From JBALVT01 sp045110675 (GTDB lineage: Bacteria > Pseudomonadota > Gammaproteobacteria > Pseudomonadales > Halieaceae): DNA of 64,000 nt. The stretch lies in assembly GCA_045110675.1 (NCBI GenBank), contig JBGCGJ010000051.1, positions 1 through 64,000 on the forward strand. The letters run 5' to 3'. Position 1 is the stretch's first letter. The number at the start of each line of letters is the position of its first letter. This document shows, one piece after another, positions 9,852 through 18,555 of the stretch. A model generated the notes under the pieces. The model had not been told where the DNA came from, searched no databases, and was given only the letters and a program-made list of their open reading frames with translations. The position numbers were made by a program, and so were the translations under genes.

Positions 9852-11234
9852 ATGTTATCTCGAAGAAATTTTCTATCTCACAGCTGTTCCCTCGGCGTCG
9901 CTAGCGCCACCCTTGGGTCCTCTCTGTTACAGCTGGGATTGGCAAGACATGCCGCGGCGCAATCTGCCACAGGTTATCGTGCGCTGGTCTGCATATTGCT
10001 AGCCGGAGGCAACGACTCCTACAACATGTTGGTACCGGTTGATGACGATCAGCACAGGGAATATAGCCTGTTGAGATCCGATTTAGCGCTGGATCAGTCC
10101 TCTCTTTTAACCCTGCCGGGAACAAGCAGTGCTGGTCGACGCTACGGCGTGCACCCGGGAATGCAGGGAGTTCGGGAATTGTACGGTAGCGGCGATTTAG
10201 CCATGGTCGCCAATGTGGGAACATTGCTAGAGGCCTTTAACAGCAGCGCTTTCGATAGTGGTTCGGCCAGACTGCCCCTCGGTTTGTTTTCACACGCAGA
10301 TCAAATCAACCAGTGGCAGACGGCAAAACCCGATGCACGTATAGCCCAGGGCTGGGCCGGGAGAATGGCAGATATTTTGCAAGATGTGAATCTGGCCAAC
10401 GGGGTGTCGATGAACATCTCTCTGTCGGGGACAAACGTGTACCAAAGTGGTAATACGATTTCCGAGTACAGCGTTTCACCTGAAGGCGATGGCGCGGTGG
10501 GAATCGAATCCTATGATGATGGGTCAGAATTTGGTGACCTGCGCAAGCGGATGGTCGACTCCCTGGTGAATGCTCGCCAACGACATATATTCAGAGCGGA
10601 GTACAACAGACGGCTTTCCGAATCCATAGCTGCTCAGGCTGTTTTTGTCGGCGCGCTGGCATCTTCGCCGACACTCACTACAACTTTTTCTGGCAACCCA
10701 CTGTCGCAAAGCCTTCGCCAGGTCGCTCGAATTATCGGAGCGAGATCCTCTCTGGGAGCGGCGCGACAAACCTTCTTTATTACGCTCGGAGATTGGGATC
10801 ATCATGACGATGTCATTGAGAAACAGGCCGTGATGCTCCCTCAAGTCAGTGCGGCACTTCAGGAGTTTCGCAATGCGCTGGTTGAACTGGCAGTGGTTGA
10901 CGACGTCACCACGTTTACCAGTTCAGATTTTGGCAGAACGCTGACATCCAATGGCAAAGGTTCCGATCATGGGTGGGGTGGTCACCACATGGTTATGGGG
11001 GGGTCTGTGGAAGGCGGTCAAATCGTCGGTGAATACCCTGAGCTGCGCGCTAACAACCCGTTGGATGTGGGCCGCGGAGTGTATGCTCCCACCCTATCAG
11101 TAGATGAATATTTTGCCGAACTGGCACTGTGGTTTGGGGTAGCGAGATCGGACCTGGTAGAAGTGCTACCCAATATCGGGTCGTTTAACTCACCTCAGTC
11201 GAGTTCCCCGCCTGTTGGTTTTCTGAGGGCCTAG
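9852..11234 (+). CDS. DUF1501 secreted protein with Tat-type signal
   Basis: About 460 residues. The N-terminus MLSRRNFLSHSCSLGVASA has the SRRNFL twin-arginine motif and ends with a cleavage region RHAAAQSA, so it is probably exported folded by Tat. The body is DUF1501-like: ALVCILLAGGNDSYNMLVP, ITLGDWDHHDD and TFTSSDFGRTLTSN followed by DHGWGGHHMVMGG, a sulfatase/phosphatase-like metal site layout. Two adjacent ATGs (9849 and 9852) exist; the second has GGGAG at a better distance (9841-9845). It follows the DUF1800 gene by 55 bp, the normal partner in many bacteria. The enzymatic role of the family is not established. Confidence 0.9.
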   Translation: MLSRRNFLSHSCSLGVASATLGSSLLQLGLARHAAAQSATGYRALVCILLAGGNDSYNMLVPVDDDQHREYSLLRSDLALDQSSLLTLPGTSSAGRRYGVHPGMQGVRELYGSGDLAMVANVGTLLEAFNSSAFDSGSARLPLGLFSHADQINQWQTAKPDARIAQGWAGRMADILQDVNLANGVSMNISLSGTNVYQSGNTISEYSVSPEGDGAVGIESYDDGSEFGDLRKRMVDSLVNARQRHIFRAEYNRRLSESIAAQAVFVGALASSPTLTTTFSGNPLSQSLRQVARIIGARSSLGAARQTFFITLGDWDHHDDVIEKQAVMLPQVSAALQEFRNALVELAVVDDVTTFTSSDFGRTLTSNGKGSDHGWGGHHMVMGGSVEGGQIVGEYPELRANNPLDVGRGVYAPTLSVDEYFAELALWFGVARSDLVEVLPNIGSFNSPQSSSPPVGFLRA

Positions 11235-11271
11235 AGATTCCGGTCAGCTCTAAGGAGTACTATGGCAGGTA

Positions 11272-11817
11272 ATGACGGCAGATGACAAAACAGACGAACA
11301 ATTGCTACAGCAGTTTCGACTCGGAGACAGCCGCGCTTTCGAGACCCTGGTACGCCGACATCAGGATCGAATATTCAGACTGGCTCTACTGTGGCTATAC
11401 GATGATCAATCGGCCCTGGATGCGGCCCAGGAAGTCTTTTTGCGCGCACATAAAGGATTGCTCTCGTTCCGCTATCGTTCGTCGGTTTTTACCTGGTTAT
11501 ATCGAACAACCCGCAATGTGTGTTCAGAATTCAATCGAAGATATTCCCGAACGCGAGAACCGGTGGATTTTGCCGACCCAAAACCGAGGCCAGGTGGCGC
11601 AGCCAGCAAGGAGCAAACGACCAGGCGTCTACAGCAGCTGGTTGCGAATCTTCCTCCCAGGCAGCGTGAGGTGGTGATGCTTCGCGTATTAGAGGGTTTT
11701 TCCGTGCGCGAAACCGCCACTATCATGCGATGTCGCGAGGGAACGGTTAAAGCCTTGCTGAGCAAGGGAAACGCCAATTTAAAGCACTATTGTGAAACTC
11801 TAGGTATAGAAATATGA
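11272..11817 (+). CDS. ECF-type RNA polymerase sigma factor
   Basis: A 181-residue sigma-70 family protein with region 2 (FETLVRRHQDRIFRLALLWL, LDAAQEVFLRAHKGL) and region 4 (LVANLPPRQREVVMLRVLEGFSV then a helix-turn-helix with REGTVKALL). No region 3, which is the ECF layout. The ATG at 11272 is preceded by only a weak AGG; a stronger AAGGAG (11252-11257) is placed for another ATG at 11262 that opens a 7-codon out-of-frame peptide ending at 11285. The stop codon overlaps the start of the next gene (ATGA at 11814-11817), a sign of translational coupling with a likely regulator. Its targets may include the DUF1800/DUF1501 pair just upstream; this is inference. Confidence 0.92.
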   Translation: MTADDKTDEQLLQQFRLGDSRAFETLVRRHQDRIFRLALLWLYDDQSALDAAQEVFLRAHKGLLSFRYRSSVFTWLYRTTRNVCSEFNRRYSRTREPVDFADPKPRPGGAASKEQTTRRLQQLVANLPPRQREVVMLRVLEGFSVRETATIMRCREGTVKALLSKGNANLKHYCETLGIEI

Positions 11818-12254
11818 ACAGCGCGTTTGACTCACATTCACTGGGAAAACTGGGCGATGACTACCGAGAAATTCAAGCGCCGCCTGCGTTACTCAAGGGT
11901 GTTCTTGCGAAAACAGATGCTCGGGATACCACCCTGAACTGGTGGCTTCCCACCTCAGGAGTGCTGGCCTCTCTTACGCTGCTGACAATCATGACGGGAT
12001 ATCTGACTACTGAAAATACCCAGATTCAACAAGCGACAATCGCGAAAAAAAGCCTACCCAATATGAGCTCGCTTGCCAGTCTGTCAATTGATAAGCCTGG
12101 CAATGTATCCCTGAGTCATCTCAACATACGCAGTCTATCTGTACCGGCCATGCCAAGCGCGCCTCAAGTCAGACCCGTTTCGAAACCGCCGCGAAAAAAC
12201 ATTCATGAAGTTAAACTCGAAAATTCTAAGGAGAACGAAAATGTCTACAGCTAG
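11814..12254 (+). CDS. Single-pass membrane protein, putative anti-sigma factor
   Basis: A 146-residue protein I do not recognise by family. It has a cytoplasmic N-terminal part of about 40 residues, one TM helix (about 50-66, GVLASLTLLTIMTGYL), and a Ser/Pro-rich tail of about 75 residues outside. The gene overlaps the ECF sigma gene by 4 bp and translation is probably coupled. The topology and position are those of an anti-sigma factor, but no zinc-binding HxxxCxxC motif of the common ZAS domain is present, so the assignment rests on context. Confidence 0.7.
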   Translation: MNSAFDSHSLGKLGDDYREIQAPPALLKGVLAKTDARDTTLNWWLPTSGVLASLTLLTIMTGYLTTENTQIQQATIAKKSLPNMSSLASLSIDKPGNVSLSHLNIRSLSVPAMPSAPQVRPVSKPPRKNIHEVKLENSKENENVYS

Positions 12255-12666
12255 TAAAATGCGAAGTGGCCTCCCCTGGACCGTTGCGCTAATTGCTGTT
12301 TTGAGCTTTGCTCCAAGCACCAGTTACGCCCAAACTCAAGCGAGTGAGTTGCAGACTATGCAATCGTTTCTGGCCATCATGGACAGCTACTTTGATTTGA
12401 TCCAGTCCACCCACGATATTGCCTCCGACAGAGAAAAATCAGCCATTATACAAATGCAAAAAATTCAGGAAGTGTATGAGGAGCTAGGTAAAAAGGCCAA
12501 GGCGGCAGATGTATTGCGCACGGTTTTGGTGGACAGCAAAAATCCCACCATAAGAAATGCTGCCTATATGCTATTGGCAGACAACCTCAAGGACACGGGT
12601 AGAGCGGCTGAAGCTCTCACATTGCTTAAACAGGCATTGAGCGAAAATATAGCTGCCGCGAAGTAG
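12241..12666 (+). CDS. Small secreted protein with helical, TPR-like repeats
   Basis: A 141-residue protein beginning MSTASKMRSG, with a signal peptide whose hydrophobic core is TVALIAVLSFA and a probable cleavage after SYA. The mature part is alpha-helical; the stretches KIQEVYEELGKKAKAADVL and DNLKDTGRAAEALTLLKQAL look like TPR helices. The ATG at 12241 is chosen because AAGGAG (12228-12233) lies 7 nt upstream. The gene overlaps the preceding one by 14 bp and is the last of the sigma-factor cluster. No function can be assigned; a periplasmic scaffold or sensor partner for the DUF1800/DUF1501 proteins is a guess. Confidence 0.8.
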   Translation: MSTASKMRSGLPWTVALIAVLSFAPSTSYAQTQASELQTMQSFLAIMDSYFDLIQSTHDIASDREKSAIIQMQKIQEVYEELGKKAKAADVLRTVLVDSKNPTIRNAAYMLLADNLKDTGRAAEALTLLKQALSENIAAAK

Positions 12667-12667
12667 G

Positions 12668-13717
12668 CTACAAGTGACTCCGGCATACACTCAGTTGTCG
12701 TTCGACGAATGGCACGACAAAATTATCGATACGCCCCATACCGGCTTTTTCCATGGAGGAAAACTTCTTCTCCAGAATGATGGCGTAGCGGACCACTGAA
12801 AAAAGATCGTAGTAATCGCTATGTGTTAACGATAACCCCGTAAGCTCATGCCATTGTGCATAAATCTCCTGCAAACTCGGAAGCCCACCGAGCCTATCTA
12901 CACCCAAGCCCACACTATTGACGTAGTCGACCCAATACCACCAACTCACATCCTGAATAGGGTCCCCAAGACAGGCCATCTCCCAGTCAATCACCGCATT
13001 GGGCCGCAGGTCTTTCCAGATCACATTGCCCGGGCGAGAATCCCCCCAACACAGACGCTTCTCGCCACTCATTGGCGGGTGCTGGTTTAAGTAAAGTACT
13101 GCCTCCTTAACCGTGTCGTGGAGATGCTTTTGCACATCGGGGGTGGTAAGTACTTCCAGCTTTTGGAGTTCGTGCAATACTAAAGAACTATTTTCGGGCG
13201 ATGATGGAAGCTGTGAAAAATCGTATTTTCCCAGATCGATCCGATGGATTTGAGACAACACTTGCAGGCCGTTGCGCCACATTTCATCTCGTTCCAGATC
13301 AGTGAGTTCAGTGACCCAACCGCCAAATGCATAGGGCGGATTATCGGTCGGCACTTGCCCCTCAACAAAGCCCATCACATAAAAATCGCTACCCACCAGA
13401 CTCTCGTCAGCCTCAAATCCACACAGTGGCGGAACGGGTATACCCTCCTTCGCGGCTATGCTCATCAAATGGTATTGCATTGGAAGATCGTGCTCGTCAA
13501 ATACCTGGCTATCTCGAGGCTTCATGCGGCAGATATAGCCTTGCGATCGACCCTGGTTTTCCGTATTGAGGATAAGACTGACGCTACTCTCACCGCTCTC
13601 TTCAGGAAAACTCAGCTCTCCCAAGGCCAATTCCCTGGCGTTGGGAAGTTGAATGCGCAACCACGCCTCGAGCGCAGCGCGAATACATTCCATGTCACCT
13701 AATTCATGTTTAGCCAT
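12668..13717 (-). CDS. APH-family phosphotransferase (acyl-CoA dehydrogenase-associated type)
   Basis: A 349-residue protein of the aminoglycoside phosphotransferase/choline kinase fold. The catalytic loop is CWGDSRPGNVIW and the metal-binding Asp lies in AVIDWEMACLGDPIQD. The N-lobe is short, like the group found beside acyl-CoA dehydrogenases and lipid-degradation genes rather than true resistance enzymes. It probably phosphorylates a hydroxylated small molecule with ATP, but the substrate is unknown. It lies 48 bp downstream of the CrtC/AttH-like gene on the same strand and is probably cotranscribed. It converges with the small secreted protein gene, leaving 1 bp between stops. Confidence 0.88.
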   Translation of the reverse strand: MAKHELGDMECIRAALEAWLRIQLPNARELALGELSFPEESGESSVSLILNTENQGRSQGYICRMKPRDSQVFDEHDLPMQYHLMSIAAKEGIPVPPLCGFEADESLVGSDFYVMGFVEGQVPTDNPPYAFGGWVTELTDLERDEMWRNGLQVLSQIHRIDLGKYDFSQLPSSPENSSLVLHELQKLEVLTTPDVQKHLHDTVKEAVLYLNQHPPMSGEKRLCWGDSRPGNVIWKDLRPNAVIDWEMACLGDPIQDVSWWYWVDYVNSVGLGVDRLGGLPSLQEIYAQWHELTGLSLTHSDYYDLFSVVRYAIILEKKFSSMEKAGMGRIDNFVVPFVERQLSVCRSHL

Positions 13718-13765
13718 GATTCTTTTTCCTCTTCCGCTCGGATAGAAAATACACCGTTGCGGCGC

Positions 13766-14902
13766 TTACTCTGCACCGTCAAAGAAATCCTTAAAGCCTG
13801 ACCTCGCATGGCGACCAATGACTATCGACTCCAAAGTACCAATCCCCTCATAGGTCTCACCGCCTCTGTTGAGTGTTGACTTGACGACCTGATGCGTATG
13901 AATAAATTGATAATCCAGCTCATTGATCTCGTCAAAGTTCCACTCCTCTCTTCCGGTTTCCAACTCTCCTTTCCAATACGCGTGGCCCCACTCAAAATGA
14001 TTGTAGCCAATGCCAAGCATGTAAAATCGTTGGCCTGTCTGCAGCGTGTAGTCATAGGTAACGCCAGCTTTGTCACGAAAATGCATTTTGGCTGAGTCGG
14101 CACGCCGGGTTCCCTTTACCCACTCCAGCTGGTGTTGCACTTCGCTCATTTCAATAGTGCCGGGGTCTTCACCGACCGGGATATCTGCGGGGTCGTCATA
14201 CAGTGGCACCAGATCTGCGCTGACTTGAGTGGGAATACCTTCGCGATCCTCGAAGGTCCCCATCTGGGTACAAAATGTGCCGTAATTGACCGGGTTCCAC
14301 ACCCAGTAAACACCGGGCTCGTTATTCATTAATCCAGGTGCTCCGCCTGCAGGTTCTCCAACCGGTCGCACGCCCCAAGATTTATCTCTTGTGCCGATCG
14401 CTCTATTAACCTCAAAGCGTTTGCCATCAACACTGAAATACCCCTTCCAAAATCCCATTTGGGTGAAGCGGCTATTGTGCATAATGAGATGACCATCATC
14501 GTGCATAACATTGGCCGGTTCCCGATGGGGAATACTGGCGGCGGTAAACTCCAGATCACATTCAATATCGTGCTCATTTGGCTCAAGGCGGACGCGGAGT
14601 TTCCGCATCGGTTCTATCACTTCAACCGATAGCGGGCCAGCTTCGGTTTCCCTACGATCTTTAGGGGCTCTTCGAGACACATGAAAAGCGTATTGCCTAC
14701 TACCCATGGCGACGCTGAAGTGCCCATCCATGACACGCCTGTTAGGGTAGAGGCCAAAGCCAATTTCGAATAACCAGTCACCGCCTGTTTCCTCGATACC
14801 GTTAAACCAATACCGATCATAAAAGTTGCGGTCGCTCTGGGAAGGTTCGGAAATGGGAAGCGCGGTCTGGTGAATACAGTAGTCATCGAAGCTGGTAATC
14901 AT
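13766..14902 (-). CDS. CrtC/AttH lipocalin-like protein (DUF7064/7065-like), unknown function
   Basis: A 378-residue soluble protein without signal peptide. Segments such as DRYWFNGIEE, GLYPNRRVMDGH, HNSRFTQMGFWKGYF, and the DKSWGVRPVG stretch are typical of proteins in the CrtC/AttH-like double-lipocalin superfamily that are found beside APH-like kinases and TetR regulators in lipid- and steroid-degrading bacteria. The superfamily includes hydroxyneurosporene hydratase, so binding or hydration of an isoprenoid or lipid is possible. The precise domain name is from memory and should be checked. The ATG lies at 14900-14902. It is divergent from the serine hydrolase gene with 214 bp between. Confidence 0.72.
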   Translation of the reverse strand: MITSFDDYCIHQTALPISEPSQSDRNFYDRYWFNGIEETGGDWLFEIGFGLYPNRRVMDGHFSVAMGSRQYAFHVSRRAPKDRRETEAGPLSVEVIEPMRKLRVRLEPNEHDIECDLEFTAASIPHREPANVMHDDGHLIMHNSRFTQMGFWKGYFSVDGKRFEVNRAIGTRDKSWGVRPVGEPAGGAPGLMNNEPGVYWVWNPVNYGTFCTQMGTFEDREGIPTQVSADLVPLYDDPADIPVGEDPGTIEMSEVQHQLEWVKGTRRADSAKMHFRDKAGVTYDYTLQTGQRFYMLGIGYNHFEWGHAYWKGELETGREEWNFDEINELDYQFIHTHQVVKSTLNRGGETYEGIGTLESIVIGRHARSGFKDFFDGAE

Positions 14903-15116
14903 TGCATTGCTCTCAAATGGATTATTAGTAGGCTAGCGAGTAAGCACGGTCACTGTAGCGAAGCTGCAGTTGACAATACAAGCGCAAGCGCTGTACACGG
15001 TCGCGACAGTCTAGAATATTGTTTTAATCTATTTTATTTTTCCTCGCACGCGCGATACTCTCACGGCAAACGAATATCCAACCACTCACCTCAACTATCC
15101 GACTCTCGGAGGCAAC

Positions 15117-16442
15117 ATGACACCAACCAGATTCGCCTTGCTTGCACTCCTTGGTCTTTCCATTGCCACAAGCGCGAACACAAATAAAAGCCCGTTTATG
15201 CCGTCTTCTTCCGTGGAAGAAAACCTGCATCAACACAAAATATTGCCCGATCCCAGCGAAGAAGTCTGGTGGGTGCCCACTGGCAAGGACATGGCCTGGA
15301 ACAATAAGAATCTCACCGCTTTGTTCCCATCCGTTCCAGTTTATCGAGATGGCCCCGTCCGTTCGCTGGAATACAATTTGAATCCCGCAATCGATAATTT
15401 CAAAGTTGACGCCGCTGGAGAAAAAATTCCCTTTGTGGATTTTCTAGCGAGCGAGCACAGCAGTAACATGGGGCTTGTTATTCTCCACAAGGGGCAGATC
15501 GTTTTTGAAAACTACAGCCGCATGCAAGAATACGAGAAACCTATATGGTGGTCGGTCACCAAAGTGTTCGCCTCTTCCCTAATAGCAATTTTGGAAGACA
15601 GGGGTCAGATAGACACTACCAAGCCCGTGGAATTTTATCTGCCGGAGTTAAAACGCTCAGAATTTGCAGGTGTCACGGTAAGAAATGTATTGGATATGGC
15701 CTCCGGCGTGGACTGCTCCGACGGGAACTACGCTCGCGGCACCTGCTATTACGAGTTTGAAGCTTCTTTCAACGACGCAGTTCGCTCTGAAAAAACCGCT
15801 GATACTCCCTACGAAGCTGTGGCGAATATGCGACCGGGGAAGTCGTCTGAGCAGGGAAAGTCCTTTGATTACAGTGGTGTAAACACGTTCGTACTCAGCT
15901 GGATAGTAGAGAAAGTGATGGAGATGCCCTTTCAGGATGCCGTGACAAAAGAGTTCTGGCTCAACTTGGGCGCCGAGGGCGATGCATCCATCTTCGCAGC
16001 ACGCAATGGCGTGGCATTGAGTTCAGGCGGTTTCATGTCCAAGGTGAGAGACATGGCCCGATTCGGCCTGCTGTTTACACCCAGCTATGATGTCGTAAGC
16101 GAGAAGCAACTGATCTCTGACAAATACCTTCACACACTCCTGTATGGCGGACGCCCCGAGTTGATAAAAAATGCCAGGTTTCCCGACCCCGAGGACGATT
16201 TGTCCGATGTTAAACACAACGTCTACCAATGGGATCTTGTGTATAAAAACAATGACGTCTATAAGGGCGGCTGGGCGGGCCAGGGGCTGTTAATCAATCC
16301 AGACCGGGATCTGGTCGCGGTTTACGTGGGCTACGCCAAGGACGATCAGTTTAGCCAGCTGCCGGTGCTACCCCGATTGCGTACGGTACTGAATAACATT
16401 TATCCGCCTGTTCAGCGTGCGAGTGGGATAGACAATCGCTAG
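15117..16442 (+). CDS. Exported beta-lactamase-family serine hydrolase
   Basis: A 441-residue protein with a signal peptide (core FALLALLGLSIATSA). It belongs to the class C beta-lactamase/esterase fold: nucleophile SxxK motif in WWSVTKVFASS, a YSGVN motif at the YxN position, and a C-terminal GGWAGQGLLI stretch in place of KTG. Such proteins are usually esterases, peptidases or amidases rather than antibiotic-hydrolysing enzymes. The ATG at 15117 has CGGAGG 5 nt upstream. Its stop overlaps the stop of the TetR gene by 4 bp on the opposite strand. A periplasmic role in ester hydrolysis of a lipid-like substrate would suit the neighbourhood. Confidence 0.9.
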   Translation: MTPTRFALLALLGLSIATSANTNKSPFMPSSSVEENLHQHKILPDPSEEVWWVPTGKDMAWNNKNLTALFPSVPVYRDGPVRSLEYNLNPAIDNFKVDAAGEKIPFVDFLASEHSSNMGLVILHKGQIVFENYSRMQEYEKPIWWSVTKVFASSLIAILEDRGQIDTTKPVEFYLPELKRSEFAGVTVRNVLDMASGVDCSDGNYARGTCYYEFEASFNDAVRSEKTADTPYEAVANMRPGKSSEQGKSFDYSGVNTFVLSWIVEKVMEMPFQDAVTKEFWLNLGAEGDASIFAARNGVALSSGGFMSKVRDMARFGLLFTPSYDVVSEKQLISDKYLHTLLYGGRPELIKNARFPDPEDDLSDVKHNVYQWDLVYKNNDVYKGGWAGQGLLINPDRDLVAVYVGYAKDDQFSQLPVLPRLRTVLNNIYPPVQRASGIDNR

Positions 16443-17020
16443 GCGTTGGATTCCATAATACCCTCGATCAGAATCATCACCGCGTGCAGAGAATCGGCGC
16501 GCCAGCTTTTCATATCAACCAGATCGGCAACCGCATGGTGTCTAAGACTTACCGCACCGTGCATCAGCGACCAGACCTGCAATGCAGCGGTTTGTTTAGC
16601 TTGTAGTGTCGCATCGCTTGGCAATAGGCCTGCAATTCCCTCCATCAACTTTCCGAAAGCGGCAATTCCAGCTGCCTTTCCGGCGGCACTGGGTTCGTAG
16701 CTGGCATCACTCTCCCCAAAAATGAGCCGGTAGTGCGCACGATTTGACTCGGCGAGATCCAGGTAGTTGCCAGCAGCGCGCATGACCAACTCTTTGGGGG
16801 TTAAATCATCCGCGGCAACACTCATGGCCTCATCCACTCGTTCAAAGCCTTCGATGTATAGCGCATCGAGAATGCCCTGCTTGCCCTCAAAATGACTGTA
16901 AATGCCTATGGTCGATACGCCCGCTGCCTTGGCGATTGCTCTAACACTCAGCGCCCCGGCCCCACCGGCCAAAAACAGGACAGAGGCCGCTTCGAGAATT
17001 TTTTCTTTATTTGTGCTCAT
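16439..17020 (-). CDS. TetR/AcrR-family transcriptional regulator
   Basis: About 193 residues. The N-terminal helix-turn-helix reads KILEAASVLFLAGGAGALSVR then AIAKAAGVSTIGIYSHFEGKQG, the classic TetR DNA-binding domain; the C-terminal part is a ligand-binding helical domain of the TetR_C type (LYIEGFERVDEAM onward). I chose ATG at 17018-17020 with GGAAAC just upstream; an in-frame TTG at 17041 would add seven residues. It is divergent from the flavoprotein gene, and two ATAAC-N3-GTTAT palindromes lie between them, so it probably represses that cassette and itself until a substrate-like ligand binds. Confidence 0.93.
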   Translation of the reverse strand: MSTNKEKILEAASVLFLAGGAGALSVRAIAKAAGVSTIGIYSHFEGKQGILDALYIEGFERVDEAMSVAADDLTPKELVMRAAGNYLDLAESNRAHYRLIFGESDASYEPSAAGKAAGIAAFGKLMEGIAGLLPSDATLQAKQTAALQVWSLMHGAVSLRHHAVADLVDMKSWRADSLHAVMILIEGIMESNA

Positions 17021-17044
17021 TTGTTTCCATTCACTTGACAAGAC

Positions 17045-17077
17045 ATAACAGCGTTATGCATACTATAACACTGTTAT
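17045..17077. promoter_or_regulatory. Paired TetR operator palindromes
   Basis: Two 13-bp palindromes, ATAACAGCGTTAT (17045-17057) and ATAACACTGTTAT (17065-17077), share the form ATAAC-N3-GTTAT. Their centres are 20 bp apart, about two helical turns, so two dimers could bind the same DNA face. They sit 25 bp from the TetR start and 58 bp from the flavoprotein start, where an autoregulatory operator is expected. Confidence 0.82.
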
Positions 17078-17135
17078 ATTCAATTCAATTTGGAGGCCGT
17101 CGGCCTTTGAGACAGCTTAAAAGGAGAGGATAAGA

Positions 17136-18533
17136 ATGAACACTACAATTTTGGAGACTGATTACCTGGTAGTAGGCAGTGGCGCAGTAGGGATGGCATT
17201 CGCCGATGTACTGCTGGCCGAAACCGATGCCAATATTATGATTGTCGATCGGTATCAGAAACCCGGTGGCCACTGGAACGTAGCCTACCCCTTCGTCACC
17301 TTGCACCAGCCCTCCTCCTTCTACGGCGTGAGTTCCAAAGAGTTAAGCAAAGGAAGAAAAGACGAAATTGGTCTGAACAAGGGTCTGGGTGAGCTCGCTT
17401 CTGGCGCGGAAGTTTTTGCGTATTTTGATGAAGTGATGCGCCACCAGTTTTTACCCTCTGGGCGAGTGCAGTACTTCCCAATGTGTGATTATCAAGGCGA
17501 CCGCAAATTTGTATCCAAGACTTGCGGCAAGCAATACGAAGTCAAGGTAAACAAAAAAATCATCGACGCCACGTTTCTTAAGACATCGGTGCCATCGACC
17601 CACACCCCAAACTTTTCCATTGCCGACGGTGTCCGGTTTATCCCTTTGAATGATTTGACCAAAGTGACCACTCCACCGGAAGGTTACACAGTGATAGGCG
17701 GCGGAAAGACAGGAATAGATGCCTGCCTTTGGTTGCTGGAACACAATGTCGACCCGGACAAGATTCGCTGGATCATGCCCCGAGATGCCTGGTTACTGGA
17801 CCGCAAAAACACCCAGGCCACCGAGGAGTTTTTCGCCGATTCGGTGGGTGCCAACGCCCTACAAATGGAGGCTATCGTAGCGGCGGAATCGATTCCGGAC
17901 TTGTTCGATCGCCTGGAAGCCGACGGGGTGTTGTTGCGAATTGACCAAAATGTACGTCCGAAGATGTTTCATGGTGCGACCATCAGCCAGCTGGAACTCA
18001 CTGAATTGCGACGCATTAAAAATATCGTTCGCCTGGGACGTGTGCTGAAACTTGAAAGCGACCAGATTGTGTTCGAACAGGGCACCTTGCCGACCAGCCC
18101 GAATGAACTGCACGTTGACTGTTCAGCTCGGGCGATTAGCAACGAGGAAGTCAAACCGATATTTGAAGGAGACTTAATCACACCGCAAATGGTCAGGTCT
18201 TATCAGCCGGTATTTAGTGCCGCATTTATCGCCCATGTCGAGGCGGCGTACGGCGACGACGAGGAAAAAAATAACTTGTGCGGCGTAGTTCCACTACCCA
18301 ATCACGATACCGACTGGATTCGAATGTTCTCGGCCTTTATGATGAACCAATACAATTGGTCGCAAGATCCTGAACTAGGAAAATGGCTGCTGAATAATCG
18401 ACTCGACGGATTTAGCAAAATGATGCAAAGCGTATCGGAAGACGATGAAGAGAAGCAGGCTATCATCGGCAGAATCCGCGCCAGTGCCATTCCAGCAGTG
18501 GTCAAGCTGCAAGAATTTATCACCCAAATTTAA
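17136..18533 (+). CDS. FAD/NAD(P)-binding oxidoreductase
   Basis: A 465-residue flavoprotein. The N-terminal dinucleotide-binding site is YLVVGSGAVGMAF, followed by GGHWNVAYPFVTLHQPS; a second Rossmann motif, VIGGGKTGIDA, lies near residue 190. This two-site layout resembles flavin monooxygenase-like proteins, but no Baeyer-Villiger or FMO fingerprint was recognised. Start ATG at 17136 has AAGGAG about 10 nt upstream. It is the first gene of the cassette downstream of the TetR operators, followed 22 bp later by the DUF2855 gene. The reaction is not known; oxidation of a lipid-like compound is inferred from neighbours. Confidence 0.87.
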   Translation: MNTTILETDYLVVGSGAVGMAFADVLLAETDANIMIVDRYQKPGGHWNVAYPFVTLHQPSSFYGVSSKELSKGRKDEIGLNKGLGELASGAEVFAYFDEVMRHQFLPSGRVQYFPMCDYQGDRKFVSKTCGKQYEVKVNKKIIDATFLKTSVPSTHTPNFSIADGVRFIPLNDLTKVTTPPEGYTVIGGGKTGIDACLWLLEHNVDPDKIRWIMPRDAWLLDRKNTQATEEFFADSVGANALQMEAIVAAESIPDLFDRLEADGVLLRIDQNVRPKMFHGATISQLELTELRRIKNIVRLGRVLKLESDQIVFEQGTLPTSPNELHVDCSARAISNEEVKPIFEGDLITPQMVRSYQPVFSAAFIAHVEAAYGDDEEKNNLCGVVPLPNHDTDWIRMFSAFMMNQYNWSQDPELGKWLLNNRLDGFSKMMQSVSEDDEEKQAIIGRIRASAIPAVVKLQEFITQI

Positions 18534-18555
18534 TCGATCACCAAAGAGGCTAACA

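Noticed and set aside
14970..14998. TTGACA with a following AGCGCAAGCGCT palindrome before the serine hydrolase
   Set aside because: The -35-like box has no acceptable -10 at 16-18 bp (GTACAC); a real promoter could not be supported.
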